Positions 51,072-60,756 of a stretch of 64,000 bases of DNA are shown here, piece after piece. Source of the stretch: an uncultured Flavobacteriales bacterium (GTDB taxonomy: Bacteria; Bacteroidota; Bacteroidia; Flavobacteriales; BACL11). Both the position numbers and the translations under genes were made by a program. The notes below the pieces were generated by a model, which saw nothing but the letters and a program-made list of their open reading frames with translations, ran no database searches and had not been told where the DNA came from. How positions within the stretch are numbered: the stretch's first letter is position 1; the number at the start of each line of letters is the position of its first letter. The stretch lies in contig CAJQRK010000027.1 in NCBI GenBank assembly GCA_905612305.1, positions 1 to 64,000 of the forward strand, written 5' to 3'.

Positions 51072-51932
51072 ATGAAAGGAATAATTTTAGCAGGAGGTTC
51101 GGGCACTCGCTTGCACCCTTTAACTTTGGCAATAAGTAAGCAGATGATGCCTATTTATGATAAACCCATGATTTATTATCCATTGTCTACTTTGATGTAT
51201 TCGGGGATAAATGAGATATTAATCATTTCTACTCCACATGATTTACCACTATTCAAAAAACTGTTAGGAGATGGTAGTAAATTAGGTTGTCGTTTTGAAT
51301 ATAAAGTACAAGAAGTGCCAAATGGTTTAGCGCAAGCATTTGTATTGGGAGAAGAATTTATTGGAGACGATAAAGTATGTTTAGTTTTGGGTGACAATAT
51401 TTTTCAGATGAAGATAAAGACCTTGGCTTCATGTAAAGATGTAGAAGGGGGGATTATTTTTGGATATCATGTTAACGATCCTGAAAGATATGGTGTGGTT
51501 GATTTTGATAAAAATTTCAAGGCTTTATCATTGGAAGAAAAGCCAAAAAATCCAGAATCTAATTATGCAGTTCCAGGGCTTTATTATTATGATAATTCTG
51601 TAGTGGAAATAGCTAAGAATATACGGCCCTCTGCACGTGGTGAGTATGAGATTACAGATGTAAATAAAGAATATCTAAGACAAGGAAGATTGGATGTGAA
51701 AGTTTTAGGTAGAGGTACCGTTTGGTTGGACACAGGAACCTTTTCATCTTTAATGCAAGCCAATCAATACGTGCAAGTAATTGAAGAAAGACAAGGTAGA
51801 AAAATTGGATGTATTGAGGAGGCTTCTTACAGAATGGGCTATATTAATTATGAGCAACTGTTAGCAGTAGCCGAACCCCTTAGAAAAAGCGGGTATGGTG
51901 AGTATTTGGTAAAATTGGCCAATAAAAAGTAA
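51072..51932 (+). CDS. rfbA: Glucose-1-phosphate thymidylyltransferase
   Basis: [39 protein letters not shown]. Confidence 0.97.
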   Translation: MKGIILAGGSGTRLHPLTLAISKQMMPIYDKPMIYYPLSTLMYSGINEILIISTPHDLPLFKKLLGDGSKLGCRFEYKVQEVPNGLAQAFVLGEEFIGDDKVCLVLGDNIFQMKIKTLASCKDVEGGIIFGYHVNDPERYGVVDFDKNFKALSLEEKPKNPESNYAVPGLYYYDNSVVEIAKNIRPSARGEYEITDVNKEYLRQGRLDVKVLGRGTVWLDTGTFSSLMQANQYVQVIEERQGRKIGCIEEASYRMGYINYEQLLAVAEPLRKSGYGEYLVKLANKK

Positions 51933-52897
51933 TGCAAAATTTAGAACAGTTACAATTACTAATTAACGAAGAACTAGCAAAGATAAATTACCCTAATAGT
52001 CCTAAACAGCTTTATCAGCCCATTCAGTACGCGCTAGAATTAGGAGGCAAAAGAATGCGTCCAATGTTAATATTATTGGCTCATCAATTATTTAATGATG
52101 ATTTAATCAAAGCTATTTCTCCCGCTCTTGCAATTGAGGTTTTTCACAATTTCACCCTACTGCATGACGATATAATGGATAATGCGCCAATAAGAAGGGG
52201 TAAAAAAACTGTACATGAAAAATGGAATAAAAATATAGCTATTTTATCGGGTGACGTTATGATGATTCAAACTTATCAATTGATGCTGAAAGTTGATTCA
52301 GATATTTCCAAAGATATACTTGATATATTCAGTAAAGCCGCCACCCAGGTTTGTGAAGGGCAGCAGTGGGATATGGATTTTGAAACTCAAAATGATGTAC
52401 CGCTTTCTGATTACATGAAAATGATTGAAAATAAAACGGCTGTACTTTTGGCGGCATCTTTACAAATTGGTGGAATAACAGCTAATACATCTAAGGAAAA
52501 TCAAAATCATTTATATCATTTTGGACTAAATATGGGAATTGCCTTTCAATTGAAAGATGATTTGTTAGATGCTTTTGGAAATCCAGATGAATTTGGGAAG
52601 CAAGTGGGGGGGGATATAATTGCAAACAAAAAAACTTTCCTTTATTTGAAAGCGCTTCAGCTAGCAAATGATAAGCAAAAGGAAAGTTTAGTTAATTCTT
52701 TCGAAACACAAGAGCAGACCGAGCAAAAAGTGATTGGAGTAAAAACCATATTTACCGATTTGGATATTCCAAAATACACCAAAGATATGATGAAGGCTTA
52801 TTACACAAAAGCTATGAAGCATTTGGATGCTATTGATTCTGATAATAAAGCACCATTAATTGCATTCTCCAAAAAATTAATGGATAGGATTTCATAA
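51932..52897 (+). CDS. Trans-isoprenyl (polyprenyl) diphosphate synthase
   Basis: GGKRMRPMLILLAHQLF; LLHDDIMDNAPIRRGKKTVH; FQLKDDLLD. Confidence 0.94.
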   Translation: MQNLEQLQLLINEELAKINYPNSPKQLYQPIQYALELGGKRMRPMLILLAHQLFNDDLIKAISPALAIEVFHNFTLLHDDIMDNAPIRRGKKTVHEKWNKNIAILSGDVMMIQTYQLMLKVDSDISKDILDIFSKAATQVCEGQQWDMDFETQNDVPLSDYMKMIENKTAVLLAASLQIGGITANTSKENQNHLYHFGLNMGIAFQLKDDLLDAFGNPDEFGKQVGGDIIANKKTFLYLKALQLANDKQKESLVNSFETQEQTEQKVIGVKTIFTDLDIPKYTKDMMKAYYTKAMKHLDAIDSDNKAPLIAFSKKLMDRIS

Positions 52898-52974
52898 AGA
52901 ACGTAAATCAGCCAAGAAATTTAGAAAAATCAGTTACGGTAGAGTAAGTGGGATAGTTTAGGTTGATCTCTAAT

Positions 52975-54501
52975 TTAAAATGAATTTATTGCTTTTTGCA
53001 CAAACTCATCTTCTTGACTCAAGATACTGTAATATATATCATTATCCCATAGGTTACGAGCAATGCTAGCTTTGATTAAGTTTTTAAAGTAATGCAATTC
53101 AACATCACCTAATTTCATTTTAAAATTGGCATCTTTTTGCTGTGCAAATTCTGCATACTTTAGGTAAATACCCTCCATATCTATCTGCTTATGATTGCTG
53201 ATATTTTTCTTTTTCAAATTTTCGCTTTGCTTTAAGCAGAACTCACTCAGCCAACCTTTACTTATCATTATATTGACTTGCAAATAGCTAAGGGTGGTAT
53301 CTCTTTTTATGATTATATCAGGTGTAATTCCTCCACCTCCATATACGGTTCTCCCTTTTTTTGTAGTAAATTTCAGGCTATCAGGAAATTCAGTTTTTTC
53401 TTTCCGTGTATATTGTTCTAAATAATAATCTTTCTCATTCTTTCCATAATCTTTTTGTATGCACCTACCTGATGGGGTGTAATACCTTTGGGTAGTTAAC
53501 CTGATTGCCGAACCATCATTCATAGGGATTTGTTCCTGTACTAATCCTTTTCCGAATGATCTTCTTCCTATAATGATTCCCCTATCATTATCCTGTAAAG
53601 CTCCACTTACTATCTCAGATGCAGATGCTGATCCTTCATCAATTAGCGTAATCACTTGTGTATTTTCTAGCCGGCCTTTTTTGCTGGCAAAAGTTTCTTT
53701 TCTACTTCTCTTTCTTCCTTCTGTAAATACTATTAGTTCCCCCTCTCTTAAAAATTCATCACAGATCTGATTAGCTATGTGTAAGTATCCCCCTGGGTTT
53801 CCTCTAAGGTCAAGGATGAGTTTTTCCATGCCGTCTTTTTGCAGGAAGTTAACCTTCATCATCATTTCATCATAAGTAGTAGCAGAAAAGCGGTTTACTT
53901 TTATGTAACCAATATTATCTTTCAGTATGATTCCAACATCCACACTATATAAAGGGATGGCATCTCTAGTAATAGAAAAAGGCATGAGTGCTATTTGCCC
54001 TCTTCTTTTTATTGTGATGTTTACTATACTTCCTTTTTCCCCTCTCAGTCGCTTTATCACTCCTTCATTTTTTATACTAGTACTAGCTACATTTTCCTTT
54101 TCTACATTTATTATTCTATCTCCTGATTGTATTCCTAATCTTTCTGATGGCCCTCCTGAAATAGCAGAAATCACTACTATGCTGTCTTCAATAATATTGA
54201 ATTGCACGCCTATTCCACTAAAACTCCCCTGCATATCCTCCTCTAGAGCTTGGTATTTTTTTATGGGTATGTAGGCCGAATGAGGGTCCAGCTCATTTAG
54301 GACTGCATTTATAGTTTTATCTTCAAAATCAGCTGTGTTTATAGTGTCAACATAATGGTCTTGAATAAGATCAAGGATGCCATTTATTTTGGTATTTACT
54401 GAGTTATTGTGAAGGGTGTTGCTATTATTTATACTGCCTATTAATACCCCCGCAATGATAAGAAGGGCGTAGACCAGGGGTTGGAATCTTTTTTTTTGCA
54501 T
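52975..54501 (-). CDS. S41 C-terminal processing peptidase with PDZ domain
   Basis: FSGIGVQFNIIEDSIVVISAISGGPSERLGIQSGDRI; DEGSASASEIVSGALQDNDRGIIIG. Confidence 0.94.
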   Translation of the reverse strand: MQKKRFQPLVYALLIIAGVLIGSINNSNTLHNNSVNTKINGILDLIQDHYVDTINTADFEDKTINAVLNELDPHSAYIPIKKYQALEEDMQGSFSGIGVQFNIIEDSIVVISAISGGPSERLGIQSGDRIINVEKENVASTSIKNEGVIKRLRGEKGSIVNITIKRRGQIALMPFSITRDAIPLYSVDVGIILKDNIGYIKVNRFSATTYDEMMMKVNFLQKDGMEKLILDLRGNPGGYLHIANQICDEFLREGELIVFTEGRKRSRKETFASKKGRLENTQVITLIDEGSASASEIVSGALQDNDRGIIIGRRSFGKGLVQEQIPMNDGSAIRLTTQRYYTPSGRCIQKDYGKNEKDYYLEQYTRKEKTEFPDSLKFTTKKGRTVYGGGGITPDIIIKRDTTLSYLQVNIMISKGWLSEFCLKQSENLKKKNISNHKQIDMEGIYLKYAEFAQQKDANFKMKLGDVELHYFKNLIKASIARNLWDNDIYYSILSQEDEFVQKAINSF

Positions 54502-54956
54502 TATAAATTTTTCTTATCAAATTCTACTACTTCTACTCCTGCTTCATTTAAGAAATCTATGCCAGAAACGTCCTTGTATTTATTGATGTATACCAAGCGT
54601 TTTATTCCCGCCTGATGCACCAGTTTGCTGCAATCTTTACATGGTGACATTGTAAGATATACAGTTGCACCACTACAATTGTGTGTAGAGCTTGCTGTTT
54701 TTAGTATGGCATTGGCCTCAGCATGCAATACATACCAATGTGTTTTTTCATTTTCATCTTCACAGCAATTTTCAAATCCTGATGGGGCTCCATTGTATCC
54801 ATCAGAGATGATCATTCTATTTTTTACTATTAGCGCTCCTACTTGTTTGCGTTTGCAGTGTGATAATTTTGCCCATTCAAGCGCCATTCTTATGTAGGCC
54901 CTATCGTATTTTTCTTGTTTTTTATCAGTCATAAATTTGTAGAAATGAGAGCGCAA
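54501..54956 (-). CDS. dCMP deaminase / ComE operon protein 2-like
   Basis: LHAEANAILKTA and MSPCKDCSKLVHQAGI zinc-deaminase motifs. Confidence 0.9.
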   Translation of the reverse strand: MRSHFYKFMTDKKQEKYDRAYIRMALEWAKLSHCKRKQVGALIVKNRMIISDGYNGAPSGFENCCEDENEKTHWYVLHAEANAILKTASSTHNCSGATVYLTMSPCKDCSKLVHQAGIKRLVYINKYKDVSGIDFLNEAGVEVVEFDKKNL

Positions 54957-54996
54957 GATACAAAAAAGCCCTCAATTTCTTGAAGACTTCTTAATG

Positions 54997-55078
54997 TACC
55001 CAGAGCCGGGCTCGAACCGGCACGAGTTACCTCATTGGTGTTTGAGACCAACGCGTCTACCAATTCCGCCACCTGGGC
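54997..55078 (-). tRNA. tRNA-Leu (CAA)
   Basis: Reverse complement GCCCAGGTGGCGGAATTGGTAGACGCGTTGGTCTCAAACACCAA...GCCGGTTCGAGCCCGGCTCTGGGTA. Confidence 0.95.
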
Positions 55079-55166
55079 AAGTGGACTGCAAAAATATAAG
55101 TTTGTAGCAATTCCATCCGCTTTTCACTAAAAAATAAAAACTTTAGCATACTTAAACCCGAAAGTG

Positions 55167-55174
55167 TATATTTG
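55167..55174 (+). promoter_or_regulatory. -7 box TATATTTG
   Basis: TAnnTTTG upstream of prs. Confidence 0.5.
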
Positions 55175-55199
55175 CACCCCTTTTTAAAGAAGGTAAATC

Positions 55200-56138
55200 A
55201 TGGAAAGACCTATTAAGTTTTTTGCAGGAAATAATACTAAGCACTTAGCTCAGCAAATTGCTAATGCTTTTGGGGCTCAACTAAATACATCTTCAATTGT
55301 TGAGTTTTCTGATGGCGAATTTGAACCATCTTTTGATGAAACAGTAAGAGGGGCTGATGTGTTTCTAATACAATCCACCACACCTCCATCTGATAATTTA
55401 ATGGAATTATTACTAATGATTGATGCGGCAAAAAGAGCTTCAGCTGCCAATATAATTGCATTAATGCCTTATTTTGGTTATGCGCGTCAGGATAAAAAAG
55501 GAAAACCAAGAGTACCCATAGGAGCAAAATTAGTTGCTAATTTATTATCTGCAGCTGGAGTTGATCGTATCATGACTATGGATTTACATGCTGATCAAAT
55601 TCAAGGGTTCTTTGAAGTGCCTGTGGATCATTTATATGCTTCTGAACTTTTTATTCAGGACATTAGAGATCTTGATTTACCAAATTTAGTAATTGCATCT
55701 CCTGATATGGGAGGAACAAAAAGAGCGAATGCTTATGCCACAATCTTGAAATCAGGAGTGGTTATCTGCTATAAAGAGCGCAAGCAAGCTAATGTTATTA
55801 GTGATATGAAAGTACTTGGGGATGTTGCGGGAAAGGATGTTGTTATTATTGACGACATGGTGGATACCGGAGGAACTCTTACAAAAGCGGCTGATTTAAT
55901 GATTAAAAATGGAGCAACAACTGTAAGAGCTTACTGTACGCATGGTGTTCTTTCCGGTTCAGCTTATGAAAAATTAGACAAATCAAATATTGAGGAATTA
56001 GTGATTACAAACACCATTCCTAAAACACATAATAGCAACAAAGTAAGAGAAATTTCAGTTGCCCCCTTCTTTGCTCAAACCATTACTTCAGTAGTTAAAA
56101 ATGAGTCTATTAGCGATAAATGGAAAAATAACAAATAA
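55200..56138 (+). CDS. prs: Ribose-phosphate pyrophosphokinase
   Basis: FSDGEFEPSFDETVRGADVFLIQS; TMDLHADQIQGFF; VVIIDDMVDTGGTL. Confidence 0.96.
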   Translation: MERPIKFFAGNNTKHLAQQIANAFGAQLNTSSIVEFSDGEFEPSFDETVRGADVFLIQSTTPPSDNLMELLLMIDAAKRASAANIIALMPYFGYARQDKKGKPRVPIGAKLVANLLSAAGVDRIMTMDLHADQIQGFFEVPVDHLYASELFIQDIRDLDLPNLVIASPDMGGTKRANAYATILKSGVVICYKERKQANVISDMKVLGDVAGKDVVIIDDMVDTGGTLTKAADLMIKNGATTVRAYCTHGVLSGSAYEKLDKSNIEELVITNTIPKTHNSNKVREISVAPFFAQTITSVVKNESISDKWKNNK

Positions 56139-56168
56139 TTCAGAATTAATAATCAAATTTAAATAAAA

Positions 56169-56843
56169 ATGAAAACACTAGCAATTAGCGTAAAAGAAAG
56201 AAAGAATGTTGGGAAAACTAACACTCGTGCGTTAAGAAATCAGGGTAATGTACCATGTGTACTTTACGGGGGAGAAAAGCAAGTGACTTTCTATGCTCAT
56301 GAAAATGACTTTAGAAAAATTGTGTATACTCCAGATGTATTTATTGTTGAATTGAACGTTGATGGCGCTAAAACAAGAGCTATTATGCAAGATATTCAAT
56401 TTCATCCAGTAACAGATAAAATATTACACATTGATTTCTTAGAGGTATTTGATAATAAACCAATCACGGTTTCAATCCCAGTTATCTTAAATGGTATTGC
56501 TATAGGAGTTAAAGATGGTGGTAACTTAATGCTCAGAAGAAGTAAGATTATTACTAAAGGGTTAATAAATAATTTACCTGACGCAATTGAGTTAAATATT
56601 GAGCATTTAAAAATTGGTATGTTTACTTATATCAAAGATGTTAATATTGAAGGGTGTGAGTTTTTAGCTCCTAGCAATTCTGTTATTGTTGGCGTTAAAA
56701 CAGCTAGAGCAGCCATTGAAGAATTAGTTGAGGAAGAAGAAGGGGGTGCTGAAGGAGAAGAAGGTGCTGAAGGAGAAGCGGCAACAACTGACGGTGGATC
56801 AGAAGCGTCAAAAGCAGAAGAAGGGGCTCCAAAACCTGAGTAA
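56169..56843 (+). CDS. rplY: 50S ribosomal protein L25/Ctc with acidic C-terminal tail
   Basis: GKTNTRALRNQGNVPCVLYGG; FHPVTDKILHIDFLEV; Glu/Gly/Ala tail. Confidence 0.95.
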   Translation: MKTLAISVKERKNVGKTNTRALRNQGNVPCVLYGGEKQVTFYAHENDFRKIVYTPDVFIVELNVDGAKTRAIMQDIQFHPVTDKILHIDFLEVFDNKPITVSIPVILNGIAIGVKDGGNLMLRRSKIITKGLINNLPDAIELNIEHLKIGMFTYIKDVNIEGCEFLAPSNSVIVGVKTARAAIEELVEEEEGGAEGEEGAEGEAATTDGGSEASKAEEGAPKPE

Positions 56844-56845
56844 TA

Positions 56846-57409
56846 ATGAAATACTTAATCATAGGATTAGGTAACCCTGGTGCTGAGTATGAAAATACAA
56901 GGCACAATATAGGATTTAAAGTGTTGGATAAACTTGCGAGTTTATCCAACACTTCTTTTTTTACTGACAGATATGCTGATGTTGCTGAAATAAAGTTCAA
57001 AGGGCGTATTTTGGTGTTAATAAAACCCAATACCTTTATGAATTTGAGTGGGAAGGCCGTAAACTATTGGATTCAAAATGCTAAAATTGATGCAGTAAAT
57101 ATGTTAGTTATTACAGATGATATATCATTACCCTTTGGAGTATTACGCATGCGTAAAAAAGGATCCGATGGTGGTCATAATGGGTTAAAAGATATCCAAG
57201 CAGTTTTAGGAAATAGTAATTATCCTAGGTTGCGTTTTGGGGTAGGGGATGATTTTACAAGAGGAAATCAAGCTAAATATGTATTGGATAATTTTTTGGA
57301 TGAGGATTATTCCACTATTGATAATCGTATGGAAATGGCCGTAAAAATGATACAAGCATTTGCGACTATAGGTATTGGACGCACTATGTCGGATTTTAAT
57401 GGAAAATAA
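56846..57409 (+). CDS. pth: Peptidyl-tRNA hydrolase
   Basis: YLIIGLGNPGAEYENTRHNIGFKVLD; KPNTFMNLSGKAV; GSDGGHNGLKDIQ. Confidence 0.97.
   Translation: MKYLIIGLGNPGAEYENTRHNIGFKVLDKLASLSNTSFFTDRYADVAEIKFKGRILVLIKPNTFMNLSGKAVNYWIQNAKIDAVNMLVITDDISLPFGVLRMRKKGSDGGHNGLKDIQAVLGNSNYPRLRFGVGDDFTRGNQAKYVLDNFLDEDYSTIDNRMEMAVKMIQAFATIGIGRTMSDFNGK
56919..56954. repeat. Perfect 16-bp inverted repeat with 4-nt loop inside pth, followed by T-rich tract
   Basis: AAGTGTTGGATAAACT-TGCG-AGTTTATCCAACACTT then CTTTTTTT. Confidence 0.97.
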
Positions 57410-57463
57410 ATAACATCAAATATCTTTTTATTATTTAAATATTTAAATTTGCACTCGCAAAAA

Positions 57464-57534
57464 GGTATCGTGGCCGAGTGGCTAGGCAATGGTCTGCAAC
57501 ACCATCTACAGCGGTTCGAATCCGCTCGATACCT
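57464..57534 (+). tRNA. tRNA-Cys (GCA)
   Basis: GGTATCGTGGCCGAGTGGCTAGGCAATGGTCTGCAACACCATCTACAGCGGTTCGAATCCGCTCGATACCT. Confidence 0.97.
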
Positions 57535-57535
57535 C

Positions 57536-57571
57536 AAAAAATGCTTGTTAGAAATAACAAGCATTTTTTTT
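57536..57571 (+). terminator. Intrinsic terminator downstream of tRNA-Cys
   Basis: AAAAAATGCTTGTTA-GAAA-TAACAAGCATTTTTTT perfect stem. Confidence 0.92.
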
Positions 57572-57579
57572 TATATTTG
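57572..57579 (+). promoter_or_regulatory. -7 box TATATTTG
   Basis: TAnnTTTG abutting the preceding terminator and upstream of 57599. Confidence 0.45.
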
Positions 57580-57598
57580 CCCATATTAATTTTTATGT

Positions 57599-58678
57599 AT
57601 GCAAAAAATAAAACCCTTTATAATAATTATAATTTTGCTTTTATCTTTAACCGTAAAAGCACAATGTAATTATAATCTTGATAATTATTCTTATATTGAT
57701 TGTTATGGTGATAATACAGGAGTGATTGATGTTACTATAAGTCCTAATACAAGTTATTGGTGGACAGGCGAAGGAGGATTTAACTCTACTTCATCAAGTT
57801 TAAATAACTTATTAGCTGGAGATTATATTTTGCATATTATGCGTAATTTAATTCCTGGAGACACAAGCTCATCACTTATTTGTTATGCATTTGATACTTT
57901 AACAATTAAACAAACTATTGAATTTTCAGCTAGTTTTGTGCTTTCTAATATGTGTAATGTAAATGATTCAGCAGATGTTGTTACAACAATTTTTGGAGGG
58001 ACACCACCATATACAACTTTATGGAGTACTGGCGATACGTCAAGAAACACAACCAATCTGGCTCAAAATTCTGGATCACCCTATACGCTTACAATTACTG
58101 ATAAGAACAATTGCATGAATGATCATTATTTGACAGTAAATACCACCTTAGCAATGATTCCATTTATGTCTTCTACGGGTGTAATTTGTAAAGATGATAA
58201 TAGCGGATCTGCTAGCGTTTTTGTTACTCAAGGAACCTCTCCCTTTCAATTTCAATGGTCAACATTACCACCCGTTACAGAAAATGGATTGGAATCTAAG
58301 ATAGATGGATTGTATCCTGGAACATATGCGGTGATGATTATTGATGATATGGGTTGTATTACTCAGGCTACGATTGATGTAAAATCAGATCCCTCAATTT
58401 GTTTAACAATATATAAAGCATTTTCGCCAAATGATGATGCTGTTAATGAATTTTGGGAGATAGAAAATATAAATTTATATCCAGAAGCATTAGTTTTAGT
58501 GTATGATAGAAACGGAAGTCAGGTATACAGAAGAAGAAATTATGAGAATGCAGAAGGACAAGCTTTTGGAGGAAAAGATCAACAGGGAAGAGAATTACCC
58601 TCAGGAACTTATTACTATGTGATTGACTTGGAGAATGGGGATAAAGTATCTCAAGGGACCGTAACAATTGCAAGGTAA
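57599..58678 (+). CDS. SprB-repeat-like secreted protein with type B T9SS C-terminal domain
   Basis: PYTTLWSTGDTSRNTTNLAQNSGSPYTLTITDKNNC; AFSPNDDAVNEFWEIENI...VLVYDRNGSQVYR...GTYYYVIDL. Confidence 0.82.
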   Translation: MQKIKPFIIIIILLLSLTVKAQCNYNLDNYSYIDCYGDNTGVIDVTISPNTSYWWTGEGGFNSTSSSLNNLLAGDYILHIMRNLIPGDTSSSLICYAFDTLTIKQTIEFSASFVLSNMCNVNDSADVVTTIFGGTPPYTTLWSTGDTSRNTTNLAQNSGSPYTLTITDKNNCMNDHYLTVNTTLAMIPFMSSTGVICKDDNSGSASVFVTQGTSPFQFQWSTLPPVTENGLESKIDGLYPGTYAVMIIDDMGCITQATIDVKSDPSICLTIYKAFSPNDDAVNEFWEIENINLYPEALVLVYDRNGSQVYRRRNYENAEGQAFGGKDQQGRELPSGTYYYVIDLENGDKVSQGTVTIAR

Positions 58679-59589
58679 TGAGAAAAATAATTGTAATTTT
58701 TTGTATAGTAACAGCAGTTGTTGCAAAGGCACAACAAGAACCAATTTTTACCCAATACTATGTAAACGATATGATCTTTAATCCTGCAATTTCTGGCAGT
58801 AAAACCTATAATTCTTTTATCATTCAAACTAGAAAGCAATGGCTAGGATTTGACGGAGCACCATTAACCACAAACATATCTTATCATGGGGCACTAAATA
58901 ATCGTTCAGCAATTGGAGGATATTTAATGTTTGATAAAGCATATCCATCTACGCAAGGAAGCTTACATTTAAATTATGCATATCATATTCCTTTAGATTA
59001 CGAAAGGGTGTATTTCTCATTTGGCTTAGGGGCAAAATTAATGTACTATAATTTAGATTTTAATGAAGGAGAATTGCCGCCTGGACAAGACAATGCTTTT
59101 TCAACAAATGCGTATGACAAATTATTAGGAGATGCATCATCTGGCGTATATCTTTATGGCAGGAATTTTCATCTAGGATATTCAGTTACTAACTTGTTAC
59201 AATCGTCATTTAAAACTCCAGTGAATACAAGCTTTCCTAATTTGGAACTTAGAAATTACTATGGAATGGGGGCGTATAGGTTTGAAATAATAAATAATGA
59301 TTGGCAATTAGAGCCTTCTTTTTTAGTAAGAAAAATGGAGAATCGTCCTACTGTTTTAGATTTCTCAACAAGAATATTTTATTTTGAAACTACTTGGGGA
59401 GGATTCACATATCGAAATAATGGCACTTTAGTTTTCTGTTTTGGTTTTGGTTTTGGCAGTACGCATTTCTCTTATTCATACGATCATACTTTTACAGGCG
59501 AGATACAGCAATATACTTATGGTACACATGAAATTGGTATTGCATTTCGGATTGAAAGACTTGCCTCAAAAAGGCATATAGGTTTCTGA
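58678..59589 (+). CDS. PorP/SprF family type IX secretion membrane protein
   Basis: AQQEPIFTQYYVNDMIFNPAISGS; RKQWLGFDGAPLTTNISYHG. Confidence 0.9.
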   Translation: MRKIIVIFCIVTAVVAKAQQEPIFTQYYVNDMIFNPAISGSKTYNSFIIQTRKQWLGFDGAPLTTNISYHGALNNRSAIGGYLMFDKAYPSTQGSLHLNYAYHIPLDYERVYFSFGLGAKLMYYNLDFNEGELPPGQDNAFSTNAYDKLLGDASSGVYLYGRNFHLGYSVTNLLQSSFKTPVNTSFPNLELRNYYGMGAYRFEIINNDWQLEPSFLVRKMENRPTVLDFSTRIFYFETTWGGFTYRNNGTLVFCFGFGFGSTHFSYSYDHTFTGEIQQYTYGTHEIGIAFRIERLASKRHIGF

Positions 59590-59599
59590 GATTATTAAG

Positions 59600-60001
59600 A
59601 TGAGAAAAATAGAACATATTGGTATCGCCGTAAAGAATATTGAAGTGTCAAATAAAGTATTTGCTACTATTTTTGGGAAAGAAAATTATAAAGCTGAAAA
59701 AGTAGAATCAGAAGGAGTGGTAACCTCTTTTTTCCAGATTGGAGAAAGTAAAATTGAGTTAGTAGCCGCAACAAGTCTAGATAGCCCTATTGCAAAATAT
59801 TTGGGAAAAAATAGAGAAAGTCTTCATCATATTGCTTTTGCTGTTGAAGATATTGAAAAAGAAATGAAACGCTTGCAGAATGATGGCATCAGAACCTTGA
59901 ATGAGAATCCAAAAAAAGGAGCCGACAATAAACTAATTTGTTTTTTACACCCCAAGGATACTAATGGTGTTCTTATTGAGCTCTGTCAGGAAGTAAAGTA
60001 G
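59600..60001 (+). CDS. mce: Methylmalonyl-CoA epimerase
   Basis: KIEHIGIAVKNIEVSN; LHHIAFAVEDIEKEMKRL; GVLIELCQE. Confidence 0.9.
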   Translation: MRKIEHIGIAVKNIEVSNKVFATIFGKENYKAEKVESEGVVTSFFQIGESKIELVAATSLDSPIAKYLGKNRESLHHIAFAVEDIEKEMKRLQNDGIRTLNENPKKGADNKLICFLHPKDTNGVLIELCQEVK

Positions 60002-60592
60002 CAATTTCTTCTCCATTTTTTAAGTGATGAGTTTTTATCCCTAGTTTATTTGCACCATCAATATGCTGAGGGGAACCATCAATAAAAAATACCTTCTGTG
60101 CTTTTAAATTTTGTTCCTCTAGTATATATTCGAATATAGCAGCATTAGGTTTGCGCAAACCTACTTCATGCGACAAATACATTTTGTCAAATAAATTACA
60201 GAATTTTTTCCATTGCACTTTTACTATTTTCTTTTTAAAAGCATCAATATGAATAGCATTAGTATTGCTGAGCAGGTAAATTGAATACTCCTTTTTTAAA
60301 GATTTTATTATTGCCAAACGATTCTCAGGCAAATCCAGCAACATAGTATTCTAAGCTTCTGACACTCTATTAATACTAGCATTATTTGTTTATTGTTGTA
60401 ATTCCGAAAGAAATTTTTTGGCAGTTATATCGCCAGTTTCAATTTGATTAAACAAATTAGCTTGCACTTTTTTGGAATAAAAAGCAGATGCATTTTTTAC
60501 TCCTAATTTTGAAAGGAAACTATGGTATTTTGGTAGTTAATGTTGAGGATGACAGCTCCTAAATCAAAAATAATAGCTTTGATGTTTTTCAT
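59973..60592 (-). pseudogene. HAD-superfamily hydrolase pseudogene (frameshift plus two in-frame stops)
   Basis: MKNIKAIIFDLGAVILNINYQNTIVSFQ-frameshift-KLGVKNASAFYSKKVQANLFNQIETGDITAKKFLSELQQ*TNNASINRVSEA*NTMLLDLPENRLAIIKSLKKEYSIYLLSNTNAIHIDAF... Confidence 0.88.
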
Positions 60593-60650
60593 TCTGCAAA
60601 CTTGCAAATTATTGAACAATTTTGATAGTTTTGCATTGCTTTTTTAAGCA

Positions 60651-60724
60651 GGGCCCATAGCTCAGCTGGTTAGAGCACTTGACTCATAATCAAGGGGTCG
60701 TTGGTTCAAGCCCAACTGGGCCCA
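60651..60724 (+). tRNA. tRNA with CAT anticodon (Met elongator or lysidine-modified Ile2)
   Basis: GGGCCCATAGCTCAGCTGGTTAGAGCACTTGACTCATAATCAAGGGGTCGTTGGTTCAAGCCCAACTGGGCCCA. Confidence 0.94.
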
Positions 60725-60725
60725 C

Positions 60726-60754
60726 AAAAAACCCACTCATATGAGTGGGTTTTT
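60726..60754. terminator. Bidirectional palindromic terminator
   Basis: AAAAA-ACCCACTCAT|ATGAGTGGGT-TTTTA between the tRNA (+) and convergent esterase (-). Confidence 0.85.
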
Positions 60755-60756
60755 AT

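Noticed and set aside
56704-57030. Leu-rich antisense ORF over the rplY/pth boundary
   Set aside because: Antisense reading of the acidic Glu/Ala/Gly repeat tail of L25; low complexity explains it.
57536-57571. Strong inverted repeat near tRNA-Cys considered as an att site or mobile-element end
   Set aside because: Perfect stem, GAAA loop and T-run right after a tRNA are an ordinary intrinsic terminator; no integrase nearby.
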